The notes beneath the pieces are model-generated. The model worked only from the letters and a program-made list of their open reading frames with translations. It did not search any database and was not told the origin of the DNA. Positions 24,695 through 32,610 of a stretch of 64,000 bases of DNA are shown piece after piece (the first letter of the stretch is position 1; every line of letters begins with the position of its first letter). The position numbers and the translations under genes were made by a program. This DNA is from Litorivita sp050633545 (GTDB lineage: Bacteria > Pseudomonadota > Alphaproteobacteria > Rhodobacterales > Rhodobacteraceae). Where the stretch lies: NCBI GenBank assembly GCA_050633545.1, contig JBOEGS010000002.1, positions 310,001 to 374,000 of the forward strand. Direction: 5' to 3'.

Positions 24695-26035
24695 TCAATC
24701 GGGTAGAAAGCCGCTTGTTTTTCCGCCATCCTCGCCCAACATCCGCACTTCGCGTTGCGGGAAGGGAATGGAAATGCCGTGCTCTTGGAAGGCGTCCCAC
24801 AGCGCCAGATAGACATTGCCGCGAATATTGGTCAGCCCGCCTGTGGGGTCACGGATCCAGAACCGCAAGATATAATCCACCGAACTGTCGCCAAAGCCGA
24901 CGATATGACACACCGAGGGTTTGGTTTTGAGCACACGGTCCACCCCCTGCGCGGCCTCGATGGCGATTTTGCGCACCAGATGCGGATCGTCGCCGTAAGC
25001 CGTGCCAAAGAAGATATCGAGCCGCACGAAATCATCGGAATGGGACCAGTTGACCACCTGTCCGGTGATCAGATCCTCGTTCGGGATGAGGTATTCCTTG
25101 CCGTCGCGCGTGACCACCGAGACATAGCGCGCGCCCAGCGAGTTGATCCAGCCAAAGGTCTCGCCCAGCGAAATCACATCGCCCGGTTTGATGGATTTAT
25201 CCAAGAGGATGATGATCCCCGACACGAGGTTCGACACCACCTTTTGCAAACCGAAACCAAGGCCGACACCGATCGCACCGGACAAAACCGCCAGACCCGT
25301 CAAATCCACGCCCACGGTGCGCAGCCCGATAAACACCGCCGCGCCATAAAGCAGAACCTGCAGGAATTTGATCACCAGCACCTGCATCGAGGGGCTGATA
25401 TCCTCGTTGCGGCGGATTTGCGTGGCGCTGTTCACCGACACGAACCGCGCGATCGCAAACAGCGCGCCCAAAATCGCCGCCGCTTGGATCAAAAGCCAAA
25501 GCGACAGGCGCATTTCGCCCAAATGCAGCGAGGCGCTGTCGAGCACCGCCTGCGTTTGATCGGTCAATCCAAGGATCGACAAGGTCACCCAAATCCACCC
25601 CGCATAGCGCACCACAGAGCGCAGCAGCTTGTTCGAGATCAGCCGCGTGAGAACCGCAATCACCAGATAGGCAAAGGCCAGTTGCGCGATGATCGCCAGA
25701 AGATAGGAGCGGCTGGGCCATGTTGCGGCGCGCATCATCCACACAATCGGCCAGATCACCCCGACAAACAGGATCAGCCCCAGCCGCCGGTGCAGCACCA
25801 CAAACAGCCGCATGCGCCATTTCGGCCAACCCTCGCGGGTGCGCATCCACGCTTCCATTCGTGGCCCGATCACCCGCGCCGCCAGCCACGCCAGCGCAAA
25901 AACGCCCAGCGCAATCCCAATCTGATAGGCATTCCACGGGCGCAGCATGTTATTGGTAAACGTAATCGCGCGCTCCCATAGGGTCAGCGCCGCCTCATGG
26001 GTCGCCGCCGCGATCAAAAACGGATGGAAAGTCAT
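24695..26035 (-). CDS. Small-conductance mechanosensitive channel (MscS family)
   Basis: A 446-residue inner-membrane protein. About five N-terminal hydrophobic helices precede the MscS core: the pore-lining helix near TGLAVLSGAIGVGLGFGLQK, then the beta domain with GDVISLGETFGWINSLGARY and the typical YLIPNEDLITGQVVNW, then a C-terminal alpha/beta domain. It should open under membrane tension and release solutes on osmotic downshift. The ATG at 26035 (MTFHPFLIAA) was chosen over a longer frame; its binding site is weak. It lies 80 bases upstream of the VPLPA-CTERM gene on the same strand. Confidence 0.92.
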   Translation of the reverse strand: MTFHPFLIAAATHEAALTLWERAITFTNNMLRPWNAYQIGIALGVFALAWLAARVIGPRMEAWMRTREGWPKWRMRLFVVLHRRLGLILFVGVIWPIVWMMRAATWPSRSYLLAIIAQLAFAYLVIAVLTRLISNKLLRSVVRYAGWIWVTLSILGLTDQTQAVLDSASLHLGEMRLSLWLLIQAAAILGALFAIARFVSVNSATQIRRNEDISPSMQVLVIKFLQVLLYGAAVFIGLRTVGVDLTGLAVLSGAIGVGLGFGLQKVVSNLVSGIIILLDKSIKPGDVISLGETFGWINSLGARYVSVVTRDGKEYLIPNEDLITGQVVNWSHSDDFVRLDIFFGTAYGDDPHLVRKIAIEAAQGVDRVLKTKPSVCHIVGFGDSSVDYILRFWIRDPTGGLTNIRGNVYLALWDAFQEHGISIPFPQREVRMLGEDGGKTSGFLPD

Positions 26036-26382
26036 ATGCTGCTCTTGGCCTTTACTGCGGCGCATCCTGTCACGCCCGCCCGGATTAACGCATGGATCGA
26101 CCGGGAAAAGCAAACCTTCTCGTCCGGCATCGCCCGTCTCACAGCGCCCGTCACACATCACCCCGGGCGGCCCGCGATTGTTGCCCGTATCAAAACGCAG
26201 AGTTCCCGCGAAACCGGCAAAAATGGTTAATAACGGCTTAACCGCTACAATCCTGCCTCATTTCCGCCACGATTGCAGGGCATTTATTAACGTTAACATT
26301 GACCCAATTCGGGGTCCTATGTGACCGAGAGGTTAAAATATTGGGGGCTGCTCCCCGAAGGCATAACCGTAACGAGGACACT
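26036..26382. other. 347-base gap between mscS and a VPLPA-CTERM gene
   Basis: No credible gene. The right half is AT-rich and contains the CtrA-type box (26227-26241), a palindrome TTAACGTTAA (26287-26296) and an inverted repeat GACCC-AATTCG-GGGTC (26301-26316). It should hold the divergent promoters of both neighbours. Confidence 0.6.
26227..26241. promoter_or_regulatory. CtrA-type binding site (TTAA-N7-TTAA)
   Basis: TTAATAACGGCTTAA is an exact TTAA-N7-TTAA match to the CtrA consensus, about 140 bases upstream of the VPLPA-CTERM gene at 26383 and 190 bases upstream of the divergent mscS. It mirrors the site upstream of the choice-of-anchor L/Hint gene. Binding is inferred. Confidence 0.55.
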
Positions 26383-27009
26383 ATGAAGGTATTGAAGAAA
26401 ACCGCTGCCCTGACCTGCGCCTTGGCGCTGGGCCTTGGCGCATTCACCGCCACCGGCGCACAGGCGATCACCGCCGTCAGCACCGGCGTCGAGCAAGGCG
26501 AGCTTTATGTTTCGGCCCGCGGCTCGCAGGACATGCATTTCATCAACTTCGATTGGACATCGGCACCGGTTTCGGGCTGGGTCGAATTCACCATCGAAGG
26601 CACTGGCGCGCTCGAATTTGACGCCTTTGACGTCTATGACGGCGTGCTCAGCGACGTGACCGGCATCACGCTTGATTATATCGCGGGCGGCGTCACCACC
26701 CGTTTGAGCAACGACACATCCTTTTGCTCCGCCGCGGCGGCCCCTGTGGGCGGCAATTGCAACCTGATCGCACAAGAGGGCGCTTCGGGCGGCAGCACGG
26801 GGTTGGCCAGCACACCGATTTCCATGGTCTTTACCGATCTGGTCGCGGGCGATTACCGCTTTGGCATCTACGACAGCAGCTCGCCGAGCAACGCCATCGC
26901 GGGCTTTATCCTCTATGACAATCTTGGCACCGTGCCCCTGCCTGCGGGCGGTTTGCTGCTGCTCAGCGGCTTGGGCCTGATCGGGGCCGCGCGTCGCCGC
27001 AAATCCTGA
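26383..27009 (+). CDS. VPLPA-CTERM sorting-domain surface protein
   Basis: A 208-residue exported protein. Residues 1-29 form a signal peptide (MKVLKKTAALTCALALGLGA, cleavage after AQA). The body is predicted beta-rich (GELYVSARGSQDMHFINFDW, VAGDYRFGIYDSS) with two cysteines that could pair. The C-terminus TVPLPAGGLLLLSGLGLIGA plus ARRRKS is a VPLPA-CTERM sorting signal. ATG at 26383 has GAGG five bases upstream. No enzymatic motif is recognised. A terminator follows within 30 bases, so the gene is monocistronic. It belongs to the same export class as the 23472-24614 product but is not otherwise similar. Confidence 0.8.
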   Translation: MKVLKKTAALTCALALGLGAFTATGAQAITAVSTGVEQGELYVSARGSQDMHFINFDWTSAPVSGWVEFTIEGTGALEFDAFDVYDGVLSDVTGITLDYIAGGVTTRLSNDTSFCSAAAAPVGGNCNLIAQEGASGGSTGLASTPISMVFTDLVAGDYRFGIYDSSSPSNAIAGFILYDNLGTVPLPAGGLLLLSGLGLIGAARRRKS

Positions 27010-27425
27010 GCGCCACATAGATCAAAATCACCAAAGCCGCCGGTCCGTTTGGATCCGGCGGCTTTTTCTTGGCCTCACGTTGTCTTGACCACAAGCCAGC
27101 CGCGTTTTGACGCGCGCGCCGGCCCTGCGCCCGCCCCGCGCTTACCCCGCCCCGCACCCATAGGGCACCCGCCCCCGCGCATGGCCCTTGATAGACTCAG
27201 CGGCGCATAGTATCTGCTGCGCATGACACAAGTTTTCGACATGGATGATCGGGCACGGCTGCCGTGGCGCTTTTTCGGCGCGACGCTGACCATTCTTGCG
27301 CGCCTATAGGGCGCCACCGATCCGTCTTTTGCCGCGCGCCCCCCGCGCCAGCGGCCCGAATTTTCGACATATTCACCCATCATCACAGCAAATCCCGTTG
27401 AGACTGCGCGGGAGAGGACATAGCC
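27010..27425. other. 416-base gap upstream of leuC
   Basis: It holds the terminator at 27036-27066 and then GC-rich non-coding sequence. A 28-codon frame (27223-27309, MTQVFDMDDRARLPWRFFGA...) lies in the leuC leader without a convincing ribosome binding site; it is noted as a finding but not called as a gene. Confidence 0.5.
27036..27066 (+). terminator. Intrinsic terminator after the VPLPA-CTERM gene
   Basis: Stem GCCGCCGG / CCGGCGGC, extended by TCC/GGA with one bulged base, is followed by TTTTT. It begins 27 bases after the stop at 27009. Confidence 0.88.
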
Positions 27426-28832
27426 ATGACAGCCCCAAAAACACTCTATGATAAAATCTGGGATGCCCATGTTGCCCACGAAGGCGACGACGGCACCTGC
27501 CTTTTGTATATCGATCGCCACCTTGTGCACGAAGTGACCTCGCCGCAGGCCTTTGAAGGTCTGCGCATGGCCAACCGCCCCGTGCGCGCACCGGAAAAAA
27601 CCATCGCCGTGCCCGATCATAACGTGCCGACCACTCTGGACCGCGTGTCGGGCGTCATCGCCAACGAAGAAAGCCGCATTCAGGTCGACGCGCTCGACAA
27701 GAACGCCAAGGATTTCGGCATCCACTACTATCCCGTCTCGGACGTGCGCCAAGGCATCGTGCATATCGTCGGCCCCGAGCAGGGTTGGACCCTGCCCGGC
27801 ATGACCGTTGTCTGCGGCGACAGCCACACCGCGACCCACGGCGCATTCGGCGCATTGGCGCATGGGATCGGCACGTCGGAGGTCGAGCATGTTCTGGCCA
27901 CGCAGACGCTGATCCAGAAGAAATCGAAAAACATGAAGGTCGAGATCACCGGCAAACTGCGCCCGGGTGTGACCGCCAAGGACATCACCCTTGCCGTGAT
28001 CGGCGAGACCGGCACCGCAGGCGGCACCGGCTATGTGATTGAGTATTGCGGCGAAGCGATCCGCGATCTGTCGATGGAAGGACGCATGACCGTATGCAAC
28101 ATGGCCATCGAGGGCGGCGCACGTGCGGGCCTCATCGCGCCCGATGAGACCACCTATGCCTATTGCAACGGCCGCCCCCACGCCCCCAAAGGCGCGGATT
28201 GGGACACGGCTTTGGAGTGGTGGAAAACCCTCTATACCGACGAGGGCGCGCATTTCGACAAGGTCATCACCCTCAAGGGCGAAGACATCGCCCCCGTGGT
28301 CACATGGGGCACCTCGCCCGAGGATGTTCTGCCGATCACCGCAACCGTCCCCGCCCCCGAAAGCTTCAAGGGCGGCAAGGTCGAAGCGGCCCAGCGCTCG
28401 ATCGACTATATGGGTCTCACCGCCGGTCAGAAATTGACCGACATCGCAATCGACACGGTGTTTATCGGCTCGTGCACCAACGGGCGGATCGAAGATCTGC
28501 GCGCTGCGGCGGCGATCCTCAAGGGCAAGAAGGTCAAGGTCAAACGCGCCATGGTCGTCCCCGGATCGGGGCTGGTGCGCGCACAGGCCGAGGAAGAAGG
28601 CCTTGCCGATATCTTCAAAGAGGCCGGTTTTGAATGGCGTCTGGCGGGATGCTCGATGTGCCTTGCGATGAACCCCGACCAATTGGCCGAGGGCGAGCGC
28701 TGCGCTTCGACATCGAACCGCAACTTCGAAGGGCGCCAAGGCTACAAAGGCCGCACGCATCTTGTCTCGCCCGCGATGGCGGCGGCGGCGGCCCTGACCG
28801 GCCATCTGACCGACGTGCGCGAGATGCTGTAA
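27426..28832 (+). CDS. leuC: 3-isopropylmalate dehydratase large subunit
   Basis: A 468-residue aconitase-family protein that, with LeuD, isomerises 2-isopropylmalate to 3-isopropylmalate in leucine synthesis. The N-terminus KTLYDKIWDAHVAHEGDDGT and the block CGDSHTATHGAFGALAHGIG are typical, and the three iron-sulfur cysteines are visible in IGSCTNGR and GCSMCLAMNPD. A GGGAGAGG ribosome binding site precedes ATG 27426. Length is normal. leuD follows but is separated by a transferase-like gene whose start abuts the leuC stop. Confidence 0.97.
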   Translation: MTAPKTLYDKIWDAHVAHEGDDGTCLLYIDRHLVHEVTSPQAFEGLRMANRPVRAPEKTIAVPDHNVPTTLDRVSGVIANEESRIQVDALDKNAKDFGIHYYPVSDVRQGIVHIVGPEQGWTLPGMTVVCGDSHTATHGAFGALAHGIGTSEVEHVLATQTLIQKKSKNMKVEITGKLRPGVTAKDITLAVIGETGTAGGTGYVIEYCGEAIRDLSMEGRMTVCNMAIEGGARAGLIAPDETTYAYCNGRPHAPKGADWDTALEWWKTLYTDEGAHFDKVITLKGEDIAPVVTWGTSPEDVLPITATVPAPESFKGGKVEAAQRSIDYMGLTAGQKLTDIAIDTVFIGSCTNGRIEDLRAAAAILKGKKVKVKRAMVVPGSGLVRAQAEEEGLADIFKEAGFEWRLAGCSMCLAMNPDQLAEGERCASTSNRNFEGRQGYKGRTHLVSPAMAAAAALTGHLTDVREML

Positions 28833-29678
28833 ATGGCAACGGCGGCCATGGATATGCACGACCAAAGCCTGCCTGCGATTGGCGCGCTTTGGGTGGGGGA
28901 ACGCTTGCGATGGCTGGACCGGCTGTCGCTTGCCTCCTTCGTGCACCATGGCCACGAGGTCGCCCTGTTCCATCTCGACGGGTTCGAAGAGCCGCCCATC
29001 GAGGGCGTCGAATTCATCCATGCGCGCGAGGTCTTCAATTACGACCCCAAGTTCCTCGCGGCGGTGAAGCCCTCGGTCTTCTCGGATATGTTCGCGCTGC
29101 ATCTGATCGGCAGTTCGGATTTCATCTGCGTCGATACCGATGTGCTTGCCCTGCGGCCCTTCCGGCCCAAGGACGGGTATCTGATCGGGCGCGAACATGG
29201 CGGATGGGTCAATGTGGCGGTGATGCGCCTGCCCGAAGACAGCGGCGCATTGCAAGAGATGATCGCCGTTGTCACCGACCCGACCACCGTGCCCGAATGG
29301 TTGCCCGAAGAGGTGCAGGACAAGGTCCGGCGCGTGCAGCCGAAAAACCGGCTGATGGAGGCGTGCAAACGCATCCGCAACACGCTGGGGCCAAGGATGC
29401 TCACGCATATGCTCAAAAAGCATGGCGAGAAACATCACGCCCTGCCGGTTGCCGCATTGAACCCGCTGCCGTGGTCCATGGCCGATGCCTATTTCAACCC
29501 TCATGGCGGGGTCGACGGATGGCTGACGGACGAGACGCAGGCGGTGCATCTTTACTCATCACGGATCAGGGCGCTGCACCTGCGCGTCGCGCCCTATCCC
29601 AATAGCTTTATGGCGAAATTCGCCGCTGATATCGGGTTCTCTTTCGAGGGCCTGTCACAACAAACCGAAGGGTTTTAA
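28833..29678 (+). CDS. Sugar-transferase-like protein (capsular polysaccharide synthesis / GT32-type DXD)
   Basis: A 281-residue protein with the look of a small glycosyltransferase. IGALWVGERLRWLDRLSLAS at the N-terminus, LKSDMFALHLI-like DMFALHLIG before FICVDTDVLALRPF (DxD-type nucleotide-sugar/metal site at about residues 99-101), and PHGGVDGWLT near the end resemble the GT32/capsular-polysaccharide-type family. No signal peptide or membrane helix is obvious. The ATG directly follows the leuC stop, and leuD starts three bases after its own stop, so it is embedded in the leucine operon and must be co-translated with it. A sugar substrate cannot be named, and the link to leucine synthesis is unexplained. 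Confidence 0.68.
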   Translation: MATAAMDMHDQSLPAIGALWVGERLRWLDRLSLASFVHHGHEVALFHLDGFEEPPIEGVEFIHAREVFNYDPKFLAAVKPSVFSDMFALHLIGSSDFICVDTDVLALRPFRPKDGYLIGREHGGWVNVAVMRLPEDSGALQEMIAVVTDPTTVPEWLPEEVQDKVRRVQPKNRLMEACKRIRNTLGPRMLTHMLKKHGEKHHALPVAALNPLPWSMADAYFNPHGGVDGWLTDETQAVHLYSSRIRALHLRVAPYPNSFMAKFAADIGFSFEGLSQQTEGF

Positions 29679-29681
29679 CCG

Positions 29682-30287
29682 ATGGACAAGTTTCAAAAAA
29701 TCACCGGCGTGGCCGCGCCCATGCCTTTGGTCAACATCGACACCGATATGATCATCCCCAAAGTTTTCCTCAAAACCATCAAACGTTCGGGCCTTGGCGT
29801 GAACCTGTTTGACGAGATGCGTTACGACCGTCAGGGCAACGAGATCCCCGATTTCGTGCTCAACAAACCGCAATATCGCGGCGCCGAAATTCTGGTCGCA
29901 GGCGACAATTTCGGCTGCGGCTCCTCGCGCGAACATGCGCCTTGGGCGATTGCGGATTTCGGCATCAAATGCGTGATCTCGACCTCCTTTGCCGACATCT
30001 TCTTCAACAACTGCTTCAAAAACGGCATCCTGCCCATCGTCTTGCCGCAAGAGGAAGTGGACCTGTTGATGAAGGACGCCGAGAAGGGCGAGAACGCCCG
30101 CGTGACCGTGGACCTCGAAGCGCAGGAAATCACCACATCGGACGGCACCGCGATCTCTTTCGACGTTGACCCGTTCAAAAAGCATTGCCTGCTCGAAGGC
30201 CTCGACGACATCGGATTGACCATGGAAAAAGGCGCGGCCATCGACGCCTTTGAAGCCAAAGCAGGCGCCGCGCGCCCTTGGGTCTAA
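29682..30287 (+). CDS. leuD: 3-isopropylmalate dehydratase small subunit
   Basis: A 201-residue swivel subunit that pairs with LeuC. Family blocks are clear: VNIDTDMIIPKVFLKTI near the N-terminus, GDNFGCGSSREHAPWAI (substrate-binding Ser-Ser-Arg region) and FNNCFKNGILPI. Length is typical. It ends the first leucine transcription unit; an intrinsic terminator begins about 55 bases downstream. Confidence 0.97.
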   Translation: MDKFQKITGVAAPMPLVNIDTDMIIPKVFLKTIKRSGLGVNLFDEMRYDRQGNEIPDFVLNKPQYRGAEILVAGDNFGCGSSREHAPWAIADFGIKCVISTSFADIFFNNCFKNGILPIVLPQEEVDLLMKDAEKGENARVTVDLEAQEITTSDGTAISFDVDPFKKHCLLEGLDDIGLTMEKGAAIDAFEAKAGAARPWV

Positions 30288-30340
30288 GCCATAATTCATG
30301 AGGCCGGCGCCGGTTGCGCGCCCGATGGCCCCTGCCTTTC

Positions 30341-30374
30341 AAGGCCGCCTGCTACGCGCGGGCGGCCTTTTTCT
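30341..30374 (+). terminator. Intrinsic terminator after leuD
   Basis: A perfect nine-base-pair stem AAGGCCGCC / GGCGGCCTT with an eleven-base loop is followed by TTTTC. It should end the leuC-leuD unit. Confidence 0.9.
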
Positions 30375-30669
30375 ATGGCTTACGTGGATCGACCTAACGT
30401 CAAATAGTGGCCGTTCGAGCCGGTCCCACAACATGTGGTGAATACCGAGCCATTGCCTTAATCTTGCACCAAAATTGATGCATTACCGCACCACCTTGAC
30501 CCTCAAATCGCCCCGAATCTGAACTCTTGTTAACCAACACCTTGAGCGAGATAGTGAAAGAAGGCAGAAATTGGGCAAGATTGAGGCAAGCCGTCAAAAT
30601 AGGCGGCATCAAGTTGGGACAAAGACGCGGCATCGTATCGCGTCGGGCCAGTTTGAAGGGAATACGGCA
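30375..30669. other. Gap between leuD terminator and membrane-protein gene
   Basis: No gene is supported. The stretch is more AT-rich than its surroundings and probably carries the promoter of the membrane-protein gene. No clear operator is seen. Confidence 0.5.
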
Positions 30670-31509
30670 GTGCTCGCACGAACATTCGGCGCATTTATGC
30701 GCGCAGTCCTTGTTGCGCTTTTGATCGCGACACCGGCGCTCCTGTTGCCAGGGGTTGCGGCAGATACATCGCAGATCGTCGTTCTGATCGCGATCCTCGC
30801 GGGGCTGCTCACCTATATGGAATATTACAGCCTCTACCCTTCGATTGTGGAATTCCGCTTTGCTCCGCCGTTCAACCGGCTGCGCTTTGTCGCGCTGTTC
30901 TTCACCGTCTTCTTGCTCACGGTCATTTGCCGCGGCATCACCGATCCGACCAATTTCACCGGTTTTGTCACCTCGCTCGGCATGATCCTCGGCAATGCGA
31001 TCGATTTCCCCTATTCGCCCGTGCGGCTTGTGGTTCTGACCCTGCCTGCGGATGCCAGCCACCAGCTTGTCGCCACCGTGCGCACCGCCGCCGGTATCGC
31101 CTATCTCGTGTCGCTGGTTGCGATGTTCTGCTTTGTCACCATGGTGCGTATCTTCGGATGGCCCGCACGCGGCGGCGTCTTCAATGTCTGGGTCAACCTG
31201 CCGCTGTTCGATCCCACGGCGGGCGGCGATGTGTTGCACCGTCTCAAGCGCGACGCGAGCCTGAACATCGTGCTGGGCTTCCTCTTGCCCTTCTTGATCC
31301 CTGCCGTGATCAAAGCGGCGGCGGATATGATCGACCCGATCACCATGAGCAACCCGCAGACCTTGATCTGGACCATTTCGGCATGGGCCTTCCTGCCCGC
31401 CAGCATGATCATGCGCGGCATCGCCATGAGCCGGATCGCCGATATGATCGAGGAAAAGCGCCGCCGGACCTATGCACAGGCCGACAGCGACGCCATGCAA
31501 ACCGCGTGA
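30670..31509 (+). CDS. Conserved multi-pass membrane protein of unknown function
   Basis: A 279-residue protein with about six hydrophobic helices, including FMRAVLVALLIATPALLLPG, SQIVVLIAILAGLLTYMEYY, FVALFFTVFLLTVICRGITD and a C-terminal IWTISAWAFLPASMIMRGIA, ending in a charged tail. I know it only as an alphaproteobacterial membrane protein found near leucine genes. The GTG at 30670 has AGGG nine bases upstream and begins just before the first helix; the longer frame starting at a TTG lacks a binding site. Its stop overlaps the GTG start of the next gene (GTGA), so the two are coupled. No function is proposed. Confidence 0.75.
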   Translation: MLARTFGAFMRAVLVALLIATPALLLPGVAADTSQIVVLIAILAGLLTYMEYYSLYPSIVEFRFAPPFNRLRFVALFFTVFLLTVICRGITDPTNFTGFVTSLGMILGNAIDFPYSPVRLVVLTLPADASHQLVATVRTAAGIAYLVSLVAMFCFVTMVRIFGWPARGGVFNVWVNLPLFDPTAGGDVLHRLKRDASLNIVLGFLLPFLIPAVIKAAADMIDPITMSNPQTLIWTISAWAFLPASMIMRGIAMSRIADMIEEKRRRTYAQADSDAMQTA

Positions 31510-32606
31510 GGCGGCGCGGCGCACAGCGCTGCTGCCTCCCGCGCCTCACGGCGCCTGCCCTCCTCGCGCGCCTCACGGCGCTGGCCTGTCTCGCCTTCGC
31601 GCTGGGATTTGCCCCCCGATCCGCCAGCGCCGAGCCGCACAACCGCCTGCGCATTGCCAGTTTCCAAACCGAACTTGCCCGTAAGGGTCCGGGGTTGTTG
31701 CTGGACGCGATCCGCAAGGGCGATGTGCAAACCCGTGCGGTTGCCGCGCTGATCGCCAAAGCCGCCCCCGATATCATCGCCCTGCAAGGCATCGACTACG
31801 ACCACCGCGCTGCCGCGCTCACCGCGCTGGCACAGCAGATCGAAGCCGCAGGCCATGCGATGCCCTATCATTTTGCCCTGCGCCCCAACAGCGGCCTTGC
31901 GACGGGGCTGGATATGGATGGCGACGGGCGTCTTGGCACCGCCCGCGATGCCCAAGGCTACGGGCAATATTCGGGCCACGGCGGCATGGCCCTTCTGTCG
32001 CGCTATCCGGTCCTCCAAGGCCAAGCCCGCGATTTCAGCGCTCTGCTCTGGACCGATATGCCCGACCCGATGATCCCGATGCGCGGCGGCGCGCCCTTCC
32101 CTTCGGCGCAGGCCTTCGCAGCGCAGCGGCTCAGCTCGACCGGCCATTGGGCCGTGCCTGTGCGCCTCGACAGCGGCAGGGCCATCACGCTGATGAGCTT
32201 TGCCGCCACGCCGCCGGTGTTTGACGGGGCCGAGGACCGCAACGGCAAACGCAATCATGACGAAACGCGCTTTTGGACGTGGATGATGGAGGGCGCCTTC
32301 GGCCCCGCCCCCGCAGAGCCTTTTGTGCTGCTGGGGCTGGCCAATATCGACCCCGCGCGCGGCGAGGGGCGGCGCGGCGCGCTGCGCGCGCTTCTGGCCG
32401 ATCCGCGCCTGACCGATCCGCGCCCGCGCGGCGCTTCGGGCGATGACGCCACCGCAGAATTTGCCACGGCCGGCCCGCTGCGGCTGAGCTATATCCTGCC
32501 CTCGGCAAGTTGGACCGTCACCGGAAGCGGGCAGCACGCCGACCCCAAGGCCAGCCGCCACCGTTTGATCTTTGTCGATCTGGCGCTGCCGCCGCCCGCG
32601 CCCTGA
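31506..32606 (+). CDS. Endonuclease/exonuclease/phosphatase-family protein, possibly catalytically altered
   Basis: A 366-residue exported protein of the endonuclease/exonuclease/phosphatase superfamily. The GTG start overlaps the stop of the membrane-protein gene. A signal-like segment ends at about residue 40 (ARLTALACLAFALGF then SASAEPHNRLRIASFQTE). Family landmarks are the GLDMDGDGRLGTARDAQGYG loop, GGMALLSRYPV, EDRNGKRNHDETRFW and the final SRHRLIFVDL. The usual Gly-Asp-x-Asn motif reads LGLANID here, and the early Glu is not evident (LQGIDYD), so nuclease or phosphatase activity is uncertain. It may be an envelope phosphoesterase or a degenerate relative. Confidence 0.78.
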   Translation: MRRRGAQRCCLPRLTAPALLARLTALACLAFALGFAPRSASAEPHNRLRIASFQTELARKGPGLLLDAIRKGDVQTRAVAALIAKAAPDIIALQGIDYDHRAAALTALAQQIEAAGHAMPYHFALRPNSGLATGLDMDGDGRLGTARDAQGYGQYSGHGGMALLSRYPVLQGQARDFSALLWTDMPDPMIPMRGGAPFPSAQAFAAQRLSSTGHWAVPVRLDSGRAITLMSFAATPPVFDGAEDRNGKRNHDETRFWTWMMEGAFGPAPAEPFVLLGLANIDPARGEGRRGALRALLADPRLTDPRPRGASGDDATAEFATAGPLRLSYILPSASWTVTGSGQHADPKASRHRLIFVDLALPPPAP

Positions 32607-32610
32607 GCGG

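Noticed and set aside
26287..26296. TTAACGTTAA as a second CtrA site
   Set aside because: The TTAA half sites are separated by only two bases instead of seven.
27223..27309. The 28-codon frame upstream of leuC as an annotated gene
   Set aside because: No ribosome binding site and no leucine codon cluster; kept as a low-interest finding only.
30927..31505. Long N-terminal extension of the phosphoesterase-family gene
   Set aside because: It overlaps the membrane-protein gene in another frame; the GTG at 31506 coupled to the preceding stop gives a proper signal peptide.
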